The translations under genes and the position numbers were made by a program. From Aquimarina sp. (GTDB lineage: Bacteria; Bacteroidota; Bacteroidia; Flavobacteriales; Flavobacteriaceae), in the NCBI GenBank assembly GCA_011524575.1, contig WTKB01000321.1, positions 1 through 19,443 of the forward strand: a stretch of 19,443 nucleotides of DNA, given 5' to 3'. Positions within the stretch are counted from its first letter, which is position 1. The number at the start of each line of letters is the position of its first letter. Under the pieces are notes generated by a model. That model was not told the origin of the DNA and ran no database searches. It worked only from the letters and a program-made list of their open reading frames with translations. Of this stretch, positions 1-7,516 are shown piece by piece.

Positions 1-2
1 AT

Positions 3-68
3 CGTTTGTATGATCAGATGCCTCATGTTAAAATTATTGATCAAGAGAAAAATAATAGCTTTTTTTAG
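3..68 (+). CDS. 3' end of an unidentified upstream gene (partial)
   Basis: Reading from base 3 gives about 21 codons (RLYDQMPHVKIIDQ, then a Lys/Asn/Phe tail) ending at TAG 66-68. Of the three forward frames this one looks most like protein, because it mixes charged and hydrophobic residues and uses ordinary codons. The gene begins outside the window and I cannot assign a family. Its last codons, from about base 55, lie inside the left arm of the palindromic repeat at 55-210. The present C-terminus and stop codon may therefore have been supplied by that element. The frame choice rests only on a short stretch. Confidence 0.45.
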   Translation, partial: RLYDQMPHVKIIDQEKNNSFF

Positions 69-210
69 CTAAATAAAAACTGTAATTCAGAAGATTAACG
101 TTTTGGTTTACTTTTAAATGATGCATATATCGAGATATGTAAATCTTTTTAAAGTGATTCAAGTTCTTAAGATTTTGGATCACAGGAAGTAGGGAGTTGA
201 AACATGCTCT
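55..210 (+). repeat. 156-bp palindromic MITE-like element, copy 1
   Basis: This non-coding stretch aligns without gaps, over exactly 156 bases, to the reverse complement of 7517-7672. I count about 140 of 156 positions identical by hand. The middle is best conserved: bases 105-124 of this copy are identical to the other copy. The outer left arm, where it overlaps the preceding gene, is most diverged. The right end (195-210) resembles the perfect terminal repeat of copy 2 with two differences. The remaining bases 211-262 are AT-rich and I see nothing else in them. Confidence 0.85.
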
Positions 211-262
211 TAAATTAATTCTTTTAAAATAATTATTAAAATATCAATAGATAAAAAAATAG

Positions 263-270
263 TATTTTTG
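263..270 (+). promoter_or_regulatory. Putative -7 promoter element for the DUF3347 gene
   Basis: TATTTTTG matches the Bacteroidota -7 consensus TAnnTTTG and lies 26 bases before the ATG at 297, giving a leader of roughly 20 bases. No clear TTG is visible at the expected -33 position, so the call rests on one box in AT-rich DNA. Confidence 0.45.
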
Positions 271-296
271 ATATTTGTATTAATCTTTAAGTTACC

Positions 297-848
297 ATGA
301 AATTAAAACATATTTTCTTTTTCATCGCTCCATTCCTTTTTGTGTGTTGTCAATGCAAAAATAAAGCTCCTGAAACTAAGGTAGCTCCTTCACAAAATAC
401 TTCTATTTCTAGAGACTTAAATGAAACCAATTCTCACAGTAAATCTATTTTTAACAACAAGAATGTAGAAGAGCTTTTCAATCAGTATTTAGCTTTAAAA
501 GCAGTTTTGGTGAACTCTAATGGTGAGCAATCAAAAGAAGTAGCTAGTCAGTTGGCTGTATTTGCAGAAAAGCAATTTCCAAACTCTAAAATTGTAGCGA
601 TTATAAATCAAATCAAAGCACAAGATGAGCTTAAAAAACAGCGTGTCTATTTTGAGGATTTAAGCAAAGAAATAGCATCGCTTTTAGAAACAGAATTACA
701 AAAAGGTATTATCTATAAGCAGTTTTGTCCTATGGCATTTGAGGGAAAAGGAGCTTTTTGGTTTTCAAATTCAAAAGAAATTCGTAATCCTTATTATGGA
801 GATGAGATGCTTACTTGTGGTTATGTTCAAAAAACAATAGAAAAATAA
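297..848 (+). CDS. DUF3347 domain exported protein
   Basis: This 183-residue protein has a hydrophobic N-terminus (about residues 5-18) followed by C17, C18 and C20. It is probably exported and possibly a lipoprotein, although the residues before the cysteines are a poor lipobox. Residues ~57-180 match the DUF3347 pattern as I know it: an N-terminal YLALKxxLV helix, then a C-terminal block with CPM (144-146), W155, NPYYGDEM (164-171) and CG (174-175). In Bacteroidota this domain occurs alone or fused to CusB-like copper efflux adaptors. The conserved Cys, Met and His-type residues suggest metal handling in the periplasm, which is inference. It lies 35 bp upstream of hflX on the same strand, but no functional link to that GTPase is evident. 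Confidence 0.8.
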   Translation: MKLKHIFFFIAPFLFVCCQCKNKAPETKVAPSQNTSISRDLNETNSHSKSIFNNKNVEELFNQYLALKAVLVNSNGEQSKEVASQLAVFAEKQFPNSKIVAIINQIKAQDELKKQRVYFEDLSKEIASLLETELQKGIIYKQFCPMAFEGKGAFWFSNSKEIRNPYYGDEMLTCGYVQKTIEK

Positions 849-883
849 GAAATTAAATCATTTCAATTTAGTTAACCTATACA

Positions 884-2134
884 ATGCTTGAAAAACAAGA
901 AATTTCTTACGAAAAAGCGATACTTGTAGGTGTTATTACGCAGCATCAAACAGAAGAAAAGCTTCACGAATTTTTAGATGAATTAGCGTTTTTAGCTTAC
1001 ACTGCTGGAGCAGAGGTTGTGCACAGATTTCATCAAAAAGTAGAGACACCTAATCCAAAAACTTTTATTGGAAAAGGTAAGATGGAAGAAGTAAAACAAT
1101 ACATAGAAAGTAATCATATCAATACCGTTATTTTTGATGATGAGCTCAGTCCTTCACAACAGAAAAATATCAATAATCTTCTCGATGTTAAGATTATTGA
1201 TAGAACACGTTTGATACTTGATATTTTCGCTCAAAGGGCTCAGACAAGTTATGCGAAAACACAAGTAGAATTGGCTCAATATCAATATTTACTCCCAAGG
1301 CTTTCAGGTATGTGGACACACTTAGAGCGACAAAAAGGAGGTATTGGTATGCGTGGTCCAGGTGAAACCGAGATTGAGACTGACCGTAGGATTGTGCGAG
1401 ATCGTATTTCGTTACTCAAAAATAAATTGAAGACCATTGATAAGCAAATGGCGACCCAGCGTTCTAACCGAGGTAAATTGGTTAGAGTCGCCTTAATTGG
1501 ATATACCAATGTAGGGAAATCTACACTGATGAATGCTATTTCAAAGAGTAATGTTTTTGCTGAGAATAAACTTTTCGCCACCCTTGATACTACAGTAAGA
1601 AAGGTAACAATTGGTAATCTTCCTTTTTTATTATCGGATACTGTAGGTTTTATACGTAAATTACCTACCCAACTTGTAGAGAGTTTTAAGAGTACACTAG
1701 ATGAGGTTCGAGAAGCGGATTTATTATTACATATTGTTGATATAGCCCATCCTCAATTTGAAGACCATATAGATTCTGTAAATAATACGCTTAAAGAAAT
1801 AGATGCTCATAATAAAAAAACAATAATTGTCTTTAATAAAATTGATGCTTACACCCATGATACTATAGAGTCTGATGATTTAATAACTCAAAAAACAAAA
1901 AAACATTATACCCTAGAAGAGTGGAAAAAAACATGGATGGCACAACTTGGTGATCGTGTGCTATTTATTTCTGCAAGAGACAAAGAAAATTTCGAGACTT
2001 TTAAAAGTAGGGTTTACAAAGAAATTCGAGATATTCATGTAACTCGTTTTCCATACAATCATTTTTTATATCCTGAAGAATTTTTAGAAGGAAAGTACGC
2101 TACTGGTACACAAAGTACCGAGGGTAGTAAATAG
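884..2134 (+). CDS. hflX: GTPase HflX
   Basis: This 416-residue protein is a ribosome-associated GTPase of the HflX family. In other bacteria HflX binds the 50S subunit and splits stalled or stress-arrested ribosomes. The N-terminal HflX domain contains the family block GGIGMRGPGETEIETDRR (about residues 150-167). The G domain follows with G1 GYTNVGKST (about 206-214), G3 DTVGF (about 252-256), G4 NKID (about 317-320) and an SAR-type G5 near 360. The length is typical of Bacteroidota homologues. The ATG start follows a 35-bp gap after the DUF3347 gene, and the next gene begins 21 bp after its stop, so it is probably cotranscribed with its neighbours. Confidence 0.97.
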   Translation: MLEKQEISYEKAILVGVITQHQTEEKLHEFLDELAFLAYTAGAEVVHRFHQKVETPNPKTFIGKGKMEEVKQYIESNHINTVIFDDELSPSQQKNINNLLDVKIIDRTRLILDIFAQRAQTSYAKTQVELAQYQYLLPRLSGMWTHLERQKGGIGMRGPGETEIETDRRIVRDRISLLKNKLKTIDKQMATQRSNRGKLVRVALIGYTNVGKSTLMNAISKSNVFAENKLFATLDTTVRKVTIGNLPFLLSDTVGFIRKLPTQLVESFKSTLDEVREADLLLHIVDIAHPQFEDHIDSVNNTLKEIDAHNKKTIIVFNKIDAYTHDTIESDDLITQKTKKHYTLEEWKKTWMAQLGDRVLFISARDKENFETFKSRVYKEIRDIHVTRFPYNHFLYPEEFLEGKYATGTQSTEGSK

Positions 2135-2155
2135 TTTTTTATTAGTACACATTCT

Positions 2156-2920
2156 ATGAAAGTTATCTCATATAACGTAAATGGTATTCGAGCTGCACTT
2201 AAAAAGGGCTTTATCGAATGGCTTCAAGCTGCAAATCCTGATGTAATCTGTCTTCAGGAAATCAAAGCTCAAAAAGAACAGCTCGATTTAGACGTTTTTA
2301 AAAACGCGGGTTATCCTTATACCTATTGGTTTAGTGCTCAAAAGAAAGGTTACAGTGGAGTTGCTATTTTGTGCAAATCGGAACCTAAAAATGTAGTTTA
2401 TGGTACGGGTATTGACTATATGGATTTTGAAGGTCGAAATCTACGTGTGGACTTTGAAGAGCTCTCTATAATGAGTATGTATTTGCCAAGTGGTACTAAT
2501 ACAGATCGTCTCTCGTATAAATTTCAGTATATGGATGATTTATTAGCCTATACTCAAGAGCTTCAAAAACAATTTCCAAAATTACTTATTTGTGGAGATT
2601 ATAATATTTGTCATAAACCTATTGATATTCATGATCCTGTACGTTTAAAAAACACTTCTGGATTTTTACCTAAAGAGCGAGATTGGCTTACGCAGTTTAT
2701 AGAAAGTGGTTTTATAGATACTTTTAGAGTGTTTAATACGCAACCCCACCAGTATTCTTGGTGGAGTTATCGTGCAAATGCTCGTGGTAATAACAAGGGT
2801 TGGCGTATTGATTATCATATGGTCACTCAAGAATTAAAATCACATTTAGCCACAGCACGTATTTTACCAGAAGCAAAACATAGTGACCATTGTCCTATAG
2901 TTGTGGAGATGAACTTTTAA
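2156..2920 (+). CDS. xth: Exodeoxyribonuclease III (AP endonuclease)
   Basis: This 254-residue protein of the endonuclease/exonuclease/phosphatase family acts in base excision repair, cutting DNA at abasic sites and trimming 3' ends. The active-site signatures are present in order: SYNVNGIRA with N7, LQEIK with the metal-binding Glu at 35, YLPSG near 109, CGDYNICH near 146-153 (catalytic Asp and Asn), WWSYR and GWRIDYH in the later part, and SDHCP with the D244-H245 pair at the end. The full set of catalytic residues and the normal length argue for an active enzyme. It starts at an ATG 21 bp after hflX. Confidence 0.96.
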   Translation: MKVISYNVNGIRAALKKGFIEWLQAANPDVICLQEIKAQKEQLDLDVFKNAGYPYTYWFSAQKKGYSGVAILCKSEPKNVVYGTGIDYMDFEGRNLRVDFEELSIMSMYLPSGTNTDRLSYKFQYMDDLLAYTQELQKQFPKLLICGDYNICHKPIDIHDPVRLKNTSGFLPKERDWLTQFIESGFIDTFRVFNTQPHQYSWWSYRANARGNNKGWRIDYHMVTQELKSHLATARILPEAKHSDHCPIVVEMNF

Positions 2921-2939
2921 AAGATGTATATTTAGAATA

Positions 2940-2947
2940 TAATTTTG
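2940..2947 (+). promoter_or_regulatory. Putative -7 promoter element for tatC-lptB
   Basis: TAATTTTG fits TAnnTTTG and sits 43 bases before the tatC ATG, in the 70-bp gap after xth, the widest gap within this gene run. A convincing TTG at -33 is missing. It would separate tatC-lptB transcription from the hflX-xth genes. Confidence 0.4.
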
Positions 2948-2990
2948 ATTTTAAGATCCATATTCTTTTTATAAAAAGTGTTAATTTATT

Positions 2991-3809
2991 ATGAGTAAAA
3001 AAAGTAATCCACAGCAAATGTCTTTTTTAGACCATCTAGAAGAGTTACGTTGGCATTTAATACGTGCAACAATAGCTGTATTAATTGCAGGTCTTGTTGC
3101 TTTTATGTGTAAGGGTATCGTGTTTGATGGTTTACTTTTTGGACCTAAACGTACTGAGTTCCCTACCTACCGATTTTTTTGTTGGCTTTCTGGAGTTTTA
3201 GGTCTAGATCGTAGTTTTTGTTTGGATGAATTACCTTTTATTATTCAGAGTCGTACAATGGCTGGGCAATTTTCAGCACATATTTGGACATCAATAACAG
3301 CGGGTTTTATTGTCGCTTTTCCTTATGTATTATATGAGTTTTGGAAATTCATTGCTCCTGCACTACTTAGTAATGAAAAAAAATCTGCAAGAGGTTTTTT
3401 GTTTTTTTCTTCGCTATTATTTTTCTTAGGTGTATTATTTGGATATTATGTTATCACACCTTTATCTATTAATTTTTTAGGGAGTTACCAAGTTAGTGAT
3501 CAGGTACTAAACGAGTTTGATTTATCAAGTTATATTTCGCTTGTGCGGGCATCAGTTTTGGCCTGTGGCTTAGTTTTTGAACTCCCCATTGTAATTTATT
3601 TCTTAGCTAAAATTGGCTTAGTTACCGCAGAAGGATTACGACAATATCGTAAAATTTCTTTAGTGATCGTATTGATTCTTTCCGCAGTGATTACTCCACC
3701 AGATGTTGCCAGTCAGATTATTGTAAGTATTCCTATTATTATACTTTACGAGATAAGTATATTAATAGCCAAAGCAGTTGCTAAAAATCTTGAAAAGGAA
3801 GCATTTTAA
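2991..3809 (+). CDS. tatC: Sec-independent protein translocase subunit TatC
   Basis: This 272-residue polytopic inner-membrane protein is the twin-arginine signal receptor of the Tat pathway, which exports folded proteins. It opens with the TatC hallmark SFLDHLEELRWHLIR (about residues 11-25). The first membrane helix follows, then a long periplasmic loop (about 50-95) of the extended kind common in Bacteroidota. Next come YEFWKFIAPALLSNEKK and further helices, with a late VILSAVITPPD segment. Around six membrane segments are visible. No tatA gene is present in the window. The stop is 15 bp before lptB, an arrangement often seen in flavobacteria, so the two are likely cotranscribed. Confidence 0.96.
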   Translation: MSKKSNPQQMSFLDHLEELRWHLIRATIAVLIAGLVAFMCKGIVFDGLLFGPKRTEFPTYRFFCWLSGVLGLDRSFCLDELPFIIQSRTMAGQFSAHIWTSITAGFIVAFPYVLYEFWKFIAPALLSNEKKSARGFLFFSSLLFFLGVLFGYYVITPLSINFLGSYQVSDQVLNEFDLSSYISLVRASVLACGLVFELPIVIYFLAKIGLVTAEGLRQYRKISLVIVLILSAVITPPDVASQIIVSIPIIILYEISILIAKAVAKNLEKEAF

Positions 3810-3824
3810 TCCGTTGTAATTTTT

Positions 3825-4565
3825 ATGATACTTAAGGCAGATAATTTAATAAAAAGTTACAAAGCTAAAAAAGCCGTACAAGGTATTTCCTTAGCTGTAG
3901 AACAAGGTCAGATAGTTGGATTATTAGGTCCTAATGGTGCAGGAAAAACAACTTCTTTTTATATGATTGTAGGTTTTGTAAAACCCTCCAAAGGTCATAT
4001 TTATTTAGATAACACAGATATTACTAATTTCCCAATGTATAAAAGGGCACAAAATGGTATTGGGTATCTTGCTCAAGAACAGTCTATTTTTAGGAAATTA
4101 ACCGTGGAGCAAAATATTTTAAGTGTACTTCAACTTACTAATCTTTCAAAAAAAGAACAGCGTTACCGATGTGATGAACTAATAGAAGAGTTTAATTTAC
4201 AAGAACGTCGTAAACGTCAAGGTGATTTATTAAGTGGAGGAGAACGACGTCGTACAGAAATTGCAAGAGCATTAGCTACAAACCCTAAGTTTATTTTATT
4301 AGATGAACCGTTTGCAGGAGTCGATCCAGTTGCAGTTGAGGATATTCAAGGGATAATAGCACGTTTAAAGAAAAAAGATATCGGTATTTTAATAACAGAT
4401 CATAATGTACAAGAAACATTAGCCATTACGGATAAAACGTATTTAATGTTTGAAGGTAAGATTTTAAAGTCTGGCGTTCCCGAAGATTTAGCAAAAGATG
4501 AGGTGGTACGAAAGGTCTATTTAGGGCAAAATTTTGAGCTTCGTAAAAAGAAATTAGAGTTTTAG
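3825..4565 (+). CDS. lptB: LPS export ABC transporter ATPase LptB
   Basis: This 246-residue cytoplasmic ATPase powers LptB2FG, which extracts lipopolysaccharide from the inner membrane and drives it along the Lpt bridge. All nucleotide-binding motifs are intact: Walker A GPNGAGKTT (35-43), Q-loop Gln84 in GYLAQEQSIFRKL, signature LSGGERRR (136-143), Walker B FILLDE (156-161) and H-loop His193. The GYLAQE…SIFRKLTVEQN and LSGGERRRTEIARAL stretches are characteristic of LptB rather than of amino-acid importers. Other lpt genes are not in the window. It lies between tatC (15 bp upstream) and the orphan ABC ATPase (18 bp downstream). Confidence 0.95.
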   Translation: MILKADNLIKSYKAKKAVQGISLAVEQGQIVGLLGPNGAGKTTSFYMIVGFVKPSKGHIYLDNTDITNFPMYKRAQNGIGYLAQEQSIFRKLTVEQNILSVLQLTNLSKKEQRYRCDELIEEFNLQERRKRQGDLLSGGERRRTEIARALATNPKFILLDEPFAGVDPVAVEDIQGIIARLKKKDIGILITDHNVQETLAITDKTYLMFEGKILKSGVPEDLAKDEVVRKVYLGQNFELRKKKLEF

Positions 4566-4583
4566 TATTTGAATATTCTTTTT

Positions 4584-5603
4584 ATGCTTCGTATTGACAA
4601 TGTAAGTGTTACTCTTTTTTCAGATGGTATTAATAAATCAAGTTCTGATACTTCTATTTTAAAGAATATTTCTTTTAATGTTAATCAAGGTGAGCATTTA
4701 TCGGTAGTTGGGCATAGTGGTTCTGGTAAGAGTACACTTTTAAAGGCGATATATGGTTTACTTTCTTTAGAATCAGGTCAAATTTTTTATAACAACAAAC
4801 TTTTATTAGGTCCTGAACATTTTCTAATTCCTGGTTATGAGTTTATGAAGTATTTGGCTCAAGATTTAGGTATTATGCCTTTTATTTCTGTAAGAGATAA
4901 TGTTGGTGATTTTTTATCTAATTTTTATCCAAAGAAAAAAAAACAAAAAGTAGATCAATTGTTAGAGCTTGTTGGGTTATCTTCAAAAGCTAATGTACAT
5001 GTACGGTATTTGAGTGGAGGACAAAAGCAGCGTGTTGCCTTAGCAAAGGTGCTTGCTTTAGAGCCTCAGGTATTATTATTGGATGAGCCTTTTAGTCAAA
5101 TAGATCAAGCTTTAAAGTCTGATTTACGTCATCGGATATTTACTTATCTTAAAAATAAAAATATTACTTGTATCACAGTTACCCATCAAGTTGAAGATAT
5201 CTTAGGTTTTGCTGATCGTGTTTTGGTATTAAAAAACGGAAAGCAAGTAGCCTTCGACCAAACAGATCATTTAGTTTTTAATCCTTACGATAGGTATATT
5301 TCTCAGCTCTTTTTTACCGTTAATGAAATTCCTGCTCATTTATTAAATTTGGATTTGAAGCATAATTATACACAGAATGTACTTCTATATCCTTGGGAAA
5401 TAGTTGTTAAGGAGTCTCATTCAGCATCTTTTATAGTTGATAAGTGTTTTTTTAGTGGTTCACATTATCATATTCGTGTAGTATGTGGGGGTTGGTCTTG
5501 TACAGCTCATTCTCAGAGGGTGTTTTCTGTGGGTCAGCGGGTAATAATTTCATGTAATGAAGATCTTTTTTTAAAACGAATAGAGCTTTTGTTTCAAAAA
5601 TAA
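4584..5603 (+). CDS. Orphan ABC transporter ATP-binding protein with C-terminal extension
   Basis: This 339-residue protein has an ATPase domain in residues 1-~235: Walker A GHSGSGKST (43-51), Q-loop Gln93, signature LSGGQKQR (143-150), Walker B VLLLDE (163-168) and H-loop His201. The tail (~250-339) is rich in beta-type residues and resembles the TOBE regulatory domain of PotA/FbpC/MalK-type import ATPases, although I see no sharp motif. No permease or binding protein is adjacent, so the substrate is unknown. I chose the ATG at 4584 over an in-frame TTG at 4569, because MLRIDNVSV is a normal ABC beginning and the extra five residues add nothing. The last codons overlap a hairpin at the convergent junction. 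Confidence 0.88.
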   Translation: MLRIDNVSVTLFSDGINKSSSDTSILKNISFNVNQGEHLSVVGHSGSGKSTLLKAIYGLLSLESGQIFYNNKLLLGPEHFLIPGYEFMKYLAQDLGIMPFISVRDNVGDFLSNFYPKKKKQKVDQLLELVGLSSKANVHVRYLSGGQKQRVALAKVLALEPQVLLLDEPFSQIDQALKSDLRHRIFTYLKNKNITCITVTHQVEDILGFADRVLVLKNGKQVAFDQTDHLVFNPYDRYISQLFFTVNEIPAHLLNLDLKHNYTQNVLLYPWEIVVKESHSASFIVDKCFFSGSHYHIRVVCGGWSCTAHSQRVFSVGQRVIISCNEDLFLKRIELLFQK

Positions 5604-5614
5604 CTTTGAAACAA
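5589..5614. terminator. Possible bidirectional terminator hairpin
   Basis: TTGTTTCAAA (5589-5598) and TTTGAAACAA (5605-5614) form a perfect 10-bp stem with a 6-base loop that contains the stop codon of the ABC ATPase gene. It lies between convergent genes, where a two-way terminator is expected. The stem is AT-rich and has only a weak U-run on either side, so termination strength is uncertain. The rest of the gap to 5661 shows nothing clear. Confidence 0.5.
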
Positions 5615-5661
5615 GGTTTAGAATAAGCTCTTAAATTAACCGATATAAGGTCACTAATTAA

Positions 5662-6729
5662 TTATTCGTTAATCACTTCTAAAGATCTTTTAATAATATC
5701 TTTGTAATTTATTGTATTAAAGGCTTCAAGGTATCCTTTAGGATATTTATTTCCATATACTGATGTTGGTATTTTTGGGAATTTTTCTAAATCAGGTAGT
5801 ATGTTATTTTCAGAAATTTGCATATACGGAGCAAACCCAGCATACGGATGTGTAAGACCCCAAATAGAAATAACAGGCACGCCATACATAGTGGCAAGGT
5901 GACCATTACCACTATCCATAGAAATCATTAATTTAAGCTGTGAGATTACTTCCAGTTCTTCTCTAAAATTTAACTTACCTACTAAATTATGTGTATTTTT
6001 TAATGTTTTACAAATCGTATCAAGCTGTTGTTTTTCATAGCTACCTCCTCCAAATAACAAAATTTGGTAATTATCATTTTTGTTTAGCTCAATAATTACT
6101 TTTTTAAGTTGTTCTATAGGATAAACTTTTGACTCATGTTGTGCAAATGGAGCAATACCTATGTAAGTTTTTGATGAATTATAGTTGATACATTTTTTAG
6201 AATTTAAACTTAAGCAAAGTGGTGTAAGTATATTTTTAGCTTTTAACTGAATGTTAGTAAACCCTAAATCTATTAAAACTTCTAAATATCTTTGATGGCT
6301 AGTTTTTAGGGGTTTAAATGTTTTTCTTTCCCAATGGGTAAGTGCCTTTTTTTCTTTTCTTCCTTTGTCAATACTTTTACAAAGTATTGTTTTATTTAAT
6401 GATAGAAGTAGGGTAAGTGTTTTAGATCGGAGTACTTGGTGCAGATCTGCAAAATGAGTAGGCTTAATTTTTTTTATTTCTTGGTATATCTTTAAAATTC
6501 CTAAAAAGCCTTTATGTTTTATTTTTGTATCCCAAACTATAATACATGTGTTTGAGATTTGTTCAAAAATAGGTTGGAATAGTTTTTTTGTAACTACTGT
6601 AATTTTAGCCTTTGGATATTTTTCTCTAAAGGCTAAAATTACATGCACACTCATGGCAACATCCCCCATTGCCGATAGTCGGATTAAAACTAAATGAACG
6701 TTTGTGTAGTTGTTAAAAGATGTATTCAC
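5662..6729 (-). CDS. Family 9 glycosyltransferase (heptosyltransferase-like)
   Basis: This 355-residue GT9 protein is of the type that adds sugars from nucleotide donors to lipopolysaccharide core on the cytoplasmic face of the inner membrane. The N-terminal acceptor domain begins LVLIRLSAMGDVAMSV (about 13-28). The C-terminal donor domain has GIAPFAQH near 190, LLFGGGS near 230 and the family block SMDSGNGHLATMYGVP then WGLTHPYAGF (268-299). The start is a GTG at 6729. No ATG exists in the 38-bp gap to the upstream gene, and the next in-frame Met (residue 21) would remove the first beta strand. The true sugar and acceptor cannot be read from sequence. It is probably cotranscribed with the DUF4254 gene. 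Confidence 0.9.
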   Translation of the reverse strand: MNTSFNNYTNVHLVLIRLSAMGDVAMSVHVILAFREKYPKAKITVVTKKLFQPIFEQISNTCIIVWDTKIKHKGFLGILKIYQEIKKIKPTHFADLHQVLRSKTLTLLLSLNKTILCKSIDKGRKEKKALTHWERKTFKPLKTSHQRYLEVLIDLGFTNIQLKAKNILTPLCLSLNSKKCINYNSSKTYIGIAPFAQHESKVYPIEQLKKVIIELNKNDNYQILLFGGGSYEKQQLDTICKTLKNTHNLVGKLNFREELEVISQLKLMISMDSGNGHLATMYGVPVISIWGLTHPYAGFAPYMQISENNILPDLEKFPKIPTSVYGNKYPKGYLEAFNTINYKDIIKRSLEVINE

Positions 6730-6767
6730 AGTTTTAGATAAGTTATTAACAACTTTGTTAATAAGTT

Positions 6768-7376
6768 TTATGCGTTGTTATTTCTAAGTACTGGGTTGAG
6801 TTCGTTGTCGTTATACATTTTCATTTGCTTGTAAACTTTCATAAATTTTTTTCCTGTTGCGATATCTGTTAATAACTGTGAGATCGCTGTGGATAAGTCT
6901 TGGCGTTGTTCAAGTAGTATATTAAGTTTTTGCTTGCATGCGTTTACATGAGGTTCAGAAGCATCTTTACGTAGTGTTTCTTCTTTCATGTGATAAATCT
7001 TTAGAGCTAAAATAGATAGTCTATCAATGGCCCAAGCAGGGCTCTCTGTATTGATAGTAGCTTCTTCAAGTACAGCGGTGTTTTTATAAGTGTTTAGAAA
7101 GAAACTATCTATAAACTCTACCATATCTGTGCGTTCTTGGTTAGAAGCATCAATTTGTCTTTTTAGTTTTAATGCGGCTATAGGGTCTATTTTTGGGTCT
7201 CTAATAAGATCTTCATAATGCCATTGTACGGTGTCAATCCAGCATTTTTTGTATAGTAAATGATTTAATAGGTCTTCTGATGTATATGGATTATTAAATT
7301 CTTGATCAACTTGATCTACTATATGATAAGTGTCAATAACTTTGTCGAATAATTGGTTCATTTTTTGACTATCCAT
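6768..7376 (-). CDS. DUF4254 family protein
   Basis: This 202-residue soluble protein has no signal peptide or membrane segment and is predicted to be almost all helical, with many Lys, Glu, Gln and Leu residues. The sequence, including CWIDTVQWHYEDLIRDP (about 45-61), PAWAIDRLSILALKIYHM (about 115-132) and the LRK helix after it, matches the DUF4254 family as I remember it. That family is found almost only in Bacteroidota, next to GT9 glycosyltransferases. The role is unknown; a part in LPS or glycan assembly is inferred only from this pairing. The start is ATG 7376, with Met6 (7361) as an alternative that would give a more usual leader length from the promoter just upstream. Confidence 0.82.
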   Translation of the reverse strand: MDSQKMNQLFDKVIDTYHIVDQVDQEFNNPYTSEDLLNHLLYKKCWIDTVQWHYEDLIRDPKIDPIAALKLKRQIDASNQERTDMVEFIDSFFLNTYKNTAVLEEATINTESPAWAIDRLSILALKIYHMKEETLRKDASEPHVNACKQKLNILLEQRQDLSTAISQLLTDIATGKKFMKVYKQMKMYNDNELNPVLRNNNA

Positions 7377-7392
7377 GTCTCTCGTTTTTTTG

Positions 7393-7400
7393 CAAATATA
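7393..7400 (-). promoter_or_regulatory. Putative -7 promoter element for DUF4254-GT9
   Basis: On the minus strand this reads TATATTTG, a full match to TAnnTTTG, ending 17 bases before the ATG at 7376. The expected transcript would carry a leader of only ~10 bases, or ~25 if Met6 is used. No clear -33 TTG is seen. Confidence 0.5.
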
Positions 7401-7437
7401 TTATTTTACTTTCAGATTCTAGGTATATTTAAAACCT

Positions 7438-7490
7438 TTAGAGTTTGTTTAAATTAAATACAGGAAGTAGTGATCTTAAATGAGCTCTTA
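7438..7490 (+). repeat. Internally deleted relic of the 156-bp element, with TTA flanks
   Basis: Bases 7440-7455 match the left terminal repeat of the element with two differences. Bases 7459-7490 match the right end of the element as it appears in copy 1: TACAGGAAGTAG is exact against copy 2 and the following 20 bases match at about 15. The whole interior is missing, leaving both ends about 50 bp apart. Both sides carry TTA (7438-7440 and 7488-7490), as in copy 2. Bases 7491-7514 to the next copy show nothing else beyond GAATTGGTAT, a word seen again inverted at 19391. Confidence 0.65.
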
Positions 7491-7516
7491 CATATATAAT
7501 TATACGAATTGGTATT

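Noticed and set aside
1282..1581. Open frame on the minus strand inside hflX
   Set aside because: It lies wholly antisense to the conserved GTPase domain, has no promoter, and its residues follow from the hflX codons.
2934..2970. AGAATAT/ATATTCT inverted pair upstream of tatC
   Set aside because: Only 7 bp of AT-rich stem with a long loop; expected by chance at this composition.
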